7,355 nucleotides of DNA from an uncultured Erysipelotrichaceae bacterium (GTDB taxonomy: Bacteria; Bacillota_I; Bacilli_A; Acholeplasmatales; Anaeroplasmataceae). The stretch covers positions 1 to 7,355 of the forward strand of contig CADBQV010000005.1 in assembly GCA_902796895.1 (NCBI GenBank), in the 5' to 3' direction. The translations under genes were made by a program, and so were the position numbers. Every line of letters begins with the position of its first letter. The stretch's first letter is position 1. Shown in pieces: positions 6,210 through 7,355 of this stretch. The notes beneath the pieces are model-generated. The model saw nothing but the letters and a program-made list of their open reading frames with translations. It did no database searches and was not told where the DNA came from.

Positions 6210-6610
6210 TTTAAACCTCCAAATAACATACTTAAAAAGTCTTCAACCTGATTTGATTTAGATACACCAAAGGCACATAAATTCGAAAAATGCTCACAGT
6301 TATTGCTAACTACACTATATTCACCAAGTCCAGTGCCTAGCTTTGATTTAGCAAAATTTACTATCTCATCACTATTTCTTTTTTGTTTTAATTCTTCTTC
6401 GTTATAAACTCTTACTTCAACCTCGCCACCCTTTAAAAAATCTTTAAGTGTAGTTGAAATAATTAATGCATTTTCTTGGCTTATTTCGCTTCCCTCTGGT
6501 GCTGCATATTGATATACATGCATATCATCTTCATATATTCCATGATGATAATACATTCCTCTATTTACTCTTATTTGATCGCCATATACTGGCTTTTTAT
6601 TTTCCCACAT
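6206..6610 (-). CDS. LRAT-domain (NlpC/P60 superfamily) thiol enzyme
   Basis: This 134-residue protein is essentially one LRAT domain. Such domains form acyl-thioester intermediates on a cysteine and act as acyltransferases, phospholipases or related hydrolases. The opening GDQIRVNRGMYYHHGIY (10-26) matches the family's GD.I...R..Y.H.GIY block, with catalytic H23. SNNCEHFSN (102-110) contains nucleophile C105 in the diagnostic NCEHF motif, and FGVSKSNQVEDF (114-125) matches the segment that follows it in animal HRASLS/PLA2G16 proteins. The third usual polar residue, His in those enzymes, aligns with Q34 in VYQYAAP; H31 is nearby. There is no signal peptide or clear membrane segment except a mildly hydrophobic C-terminus (EDFLSMLFGGL). 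The ribosome site is GAGGG, seven bases before the ATG. It heads the coupled operon with glucokinase and the zinc-ribbon protein. Fold and catalytic pair are well supported; substrate is unknown. Confidence 0.85.
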   Translation of the reverse strand: MWENKKPVYGDQIRVNRGMYYHHGIYEDDMHVYQYAAPEGSEISQENALIISTTLKDFLKGGEVEVRVYNEEELKQKRNSDEIVNFAKSKLGTGLGEYSVVSNNCEHFSNLCAFGVSKSNQVEDFLSMLFGGLK

Positions 6611-6636
6611 ATTATATCCCTCTTTTACGTATATAA

Positions 6637-6664
6637 ATTATACTACAAAATCAGGAAAAAATAA
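6637..6664 (-). promoter_or_regulatory. Probable promoter of the LRAT-glucokinase operon
   Basis: A perfect -10 TATAAT lies at 6637-6642 on the minus strand. The best -35 is poor (TTATTT at 6659-6664, 16-base spacer). Transcription would start near 6630, about 20 bases before the ATG at 6610. A short inverted repeat GTATA-N5-TATAC (6629-6643) overlaps the -10. Because no terminator follows the GH5 gene, this may be an internal promoter in a longer operon. Confidence 0.5.
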
Positions 6665-6671
6665 CACAATA

Positions 6672-7355
6672 TTATAAATATTTAATTAAATCATCAAAGA
6701 TGAATTTATAATGATCATCTACAATACCAAAATCCATCTTTTTATAGCTCCATATAGCCCTACCTATGCCGTAATATTCAAAAGCACTGTTAATATCCTT
6801 AAGCCAAAGTAATGTAGAATTAACATCAGCTCTATCTATTACACCATATTCACCACAATATAGACCTACATTATATTTATTTGCACAATTAACTGCTTCT
6901 TTAAATAATTCAATAAAGAATTTTTCACCAGTTAAATTCTTATTCATAAACATATCATAGATCATTTCATTTTTAAGTGCAGGAACTATTTCTACTATTT
7001 GTTCATATGTTGTTTTTCCCATTGGATATTTCATTCTAAAATCTGTAGGCATTTTATCTACCCAATAAGCTCCTTGATGGCTAAATGCCATAGGTTCATA
7101 ACAATGAACATTAAATACAATGTTTTTATCATATGGCTTAGGTATATATTTAACTGCTAAAACACTTGAATATCCTACACCACCATATAATATTTTTACA
7201 TCAGGCGCATTTTTTCTAATAACCTTAATACATCTTAATGCTAAATCATTCCATTCATTTATTACATCAAATGATGTTACCTCATTTAGCATTTCAAACA
7301 TCATCATATCTGAATATTTAGCATATCTTTTAGATAATCTATCCCAAATATCTAA
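6672..7355 (-). CDS. Glycoside hydrolase family 5 (cellulase-like) protein, N-terminus outside the window
   Basis: The frame is open from the right edge to the TAA at 6672, giving 228 residues. The ATG at 7307 is internal, because 16 in-frame codons before it (LDIWDRLSKRYAKYSD) are clearly part of the domain. In visible-fragment numbering, FEMLNE has the conserved Asn-Glu pair with acid/base E25, HCYEP (84-88) supplies the conserved His and Tyr, and GEYGV has nucleophile E169. AIWSYK (200-205) gives the substrate-binding Trp W202. These match the (beta/alpha)8 barrel of GH5 retaining endoglucanases and related beta-glycosidases. About 100 N-terminal residues should be missing, so secretion cannot be judged. 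The C-terminus ends just after the barrel with no carbohydrate-binding module. The LRAT gene follows after 61 bases with no clear terminator between them. A nearby glucokinase suggests that released glucose is used, but substrate specificity (beta-glucan, mannan, other) is not determinable here. Confidence 0.88.
   Translation of the reverse strand, partial: LDIWDRLSKRYAKYSDMMMFEMLNEVTSFDVINEWNDLALRCIKVIRKNAPDVKILYGGVGYSSVLAVKYIPKPYDKNIVFNVHCYEPMAFSHQGAYWVDKMPTDFRMKYPMGKTTYEQIVEIVPALKNEMIYDMFMNKNLTGEKFFIELFKEAVNCANKYNVGLYCGEYGVIDRADVNSTLLWLKDINSAFEYYGIGRAIWSYKKMDFGIVDDHYKFIFDDLIKYL

Noticed and set aside
6476..6664. Plus-strand 62-codon hydrophobic frame
   Set aside because: The hydrophobicity comes from reading AT-rich antisense DNA. 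It has no ribosome site and covers the LRAT start and promoter.
6668..6682. AATATT-loop-AATATT hairpin at the end of the GH5 gene as a terminator
   Set aside because: The 6-base all-AT stem is not followed by a T-run on the minus strand, so it is unlikely to terminate.
1..7355. CRISPR arrays, tRNA/rRNA genes, insertion-sequence ends, tandem repeats
   Set aside because: No regularly spaced repeats, cloverleaf-like segments or terminal inverted repeats with target duplications were seen on reading; only AT-rich simple runs occur.

Overview
The window is very AT-rich, and every gene I can support is on the minus strand. Codon use, strong AGGAGG-type ribosome sites, intrinsic terminators with U-tracts and the protein families (ROK glucokinase with CxCGxxGCxE, M24 Xaa-Pro aminopeptidase, MsmX/UgpC-type sugar-ABC ATPase) point to a low-GC Gram-positive bacterium of the Bacilli/Mollicutes-relative type, perhaps a gut or rumen commensal. 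TGG encodes Trp and TGA acts as a stop, so the standard bacterial code fits. Nothing seen identifies the species.

Read in the direction of transcription (right to left), the first block is 7355-4607. It holds the 3' part of a GH5-family glycosidase (6672-7355, N-terminus outside the window), a small LRAT/NlpC-P60-type thiol enzyme (6206-6610), a ROK glucokinase (5325-6209) and a transposase-derived zinc-ribbon protein (4630-5328). It ends at a terminator directly after the last stop. The last three genes are linked by two 4-base ATGA overlaps, so they are almost certainly one translationally coupled operon with a promoter near 6637. No terminator separates the GH5 gene from it. A sugar-processing theme is plausible: the glycosidase releases glucose units and glucokinase phosphorylates them. 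The roles of the LRAT protein and the zinc-ribbon protein are unclear.

The second block is 4576-2715: an Lrp/AsnC regulator (4043-4513) with a near-consensus promoter, then an Xaa-Pro aminopeptidase (2745-3989). A clear terminator lies between them, and a second, AT-rich terminator overlaps the end of the peptidase gene.

The third block is 2681-1: a near-consensus promoter, a 95-residue single-pass membrane protein, a 399-residue two-pass membrane protein with a large outer domain carrying a DxDxDGxxD calcium-type loop, and a MalK/MsmX-type ABC ATPase. The ATPase lacks only its extreme C-terminus, which runs off the left edge. I do not recognise the two membrane proteins.

The points most worth a second look are the transposase-derived protein locked into the glucokinase operon, the LRAT protein with Gln at a usual His position, the uncharacterised membrane pair ahead of a sugar ATPase, and two perfect inverted repeats lying in the -35/-10 spacers of two promoters. 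There is no gene-free stretch over 300 bases; the longest gaps are 2612-2744 and 4514-4629, and both are largely accounted for by promoters and terminators.
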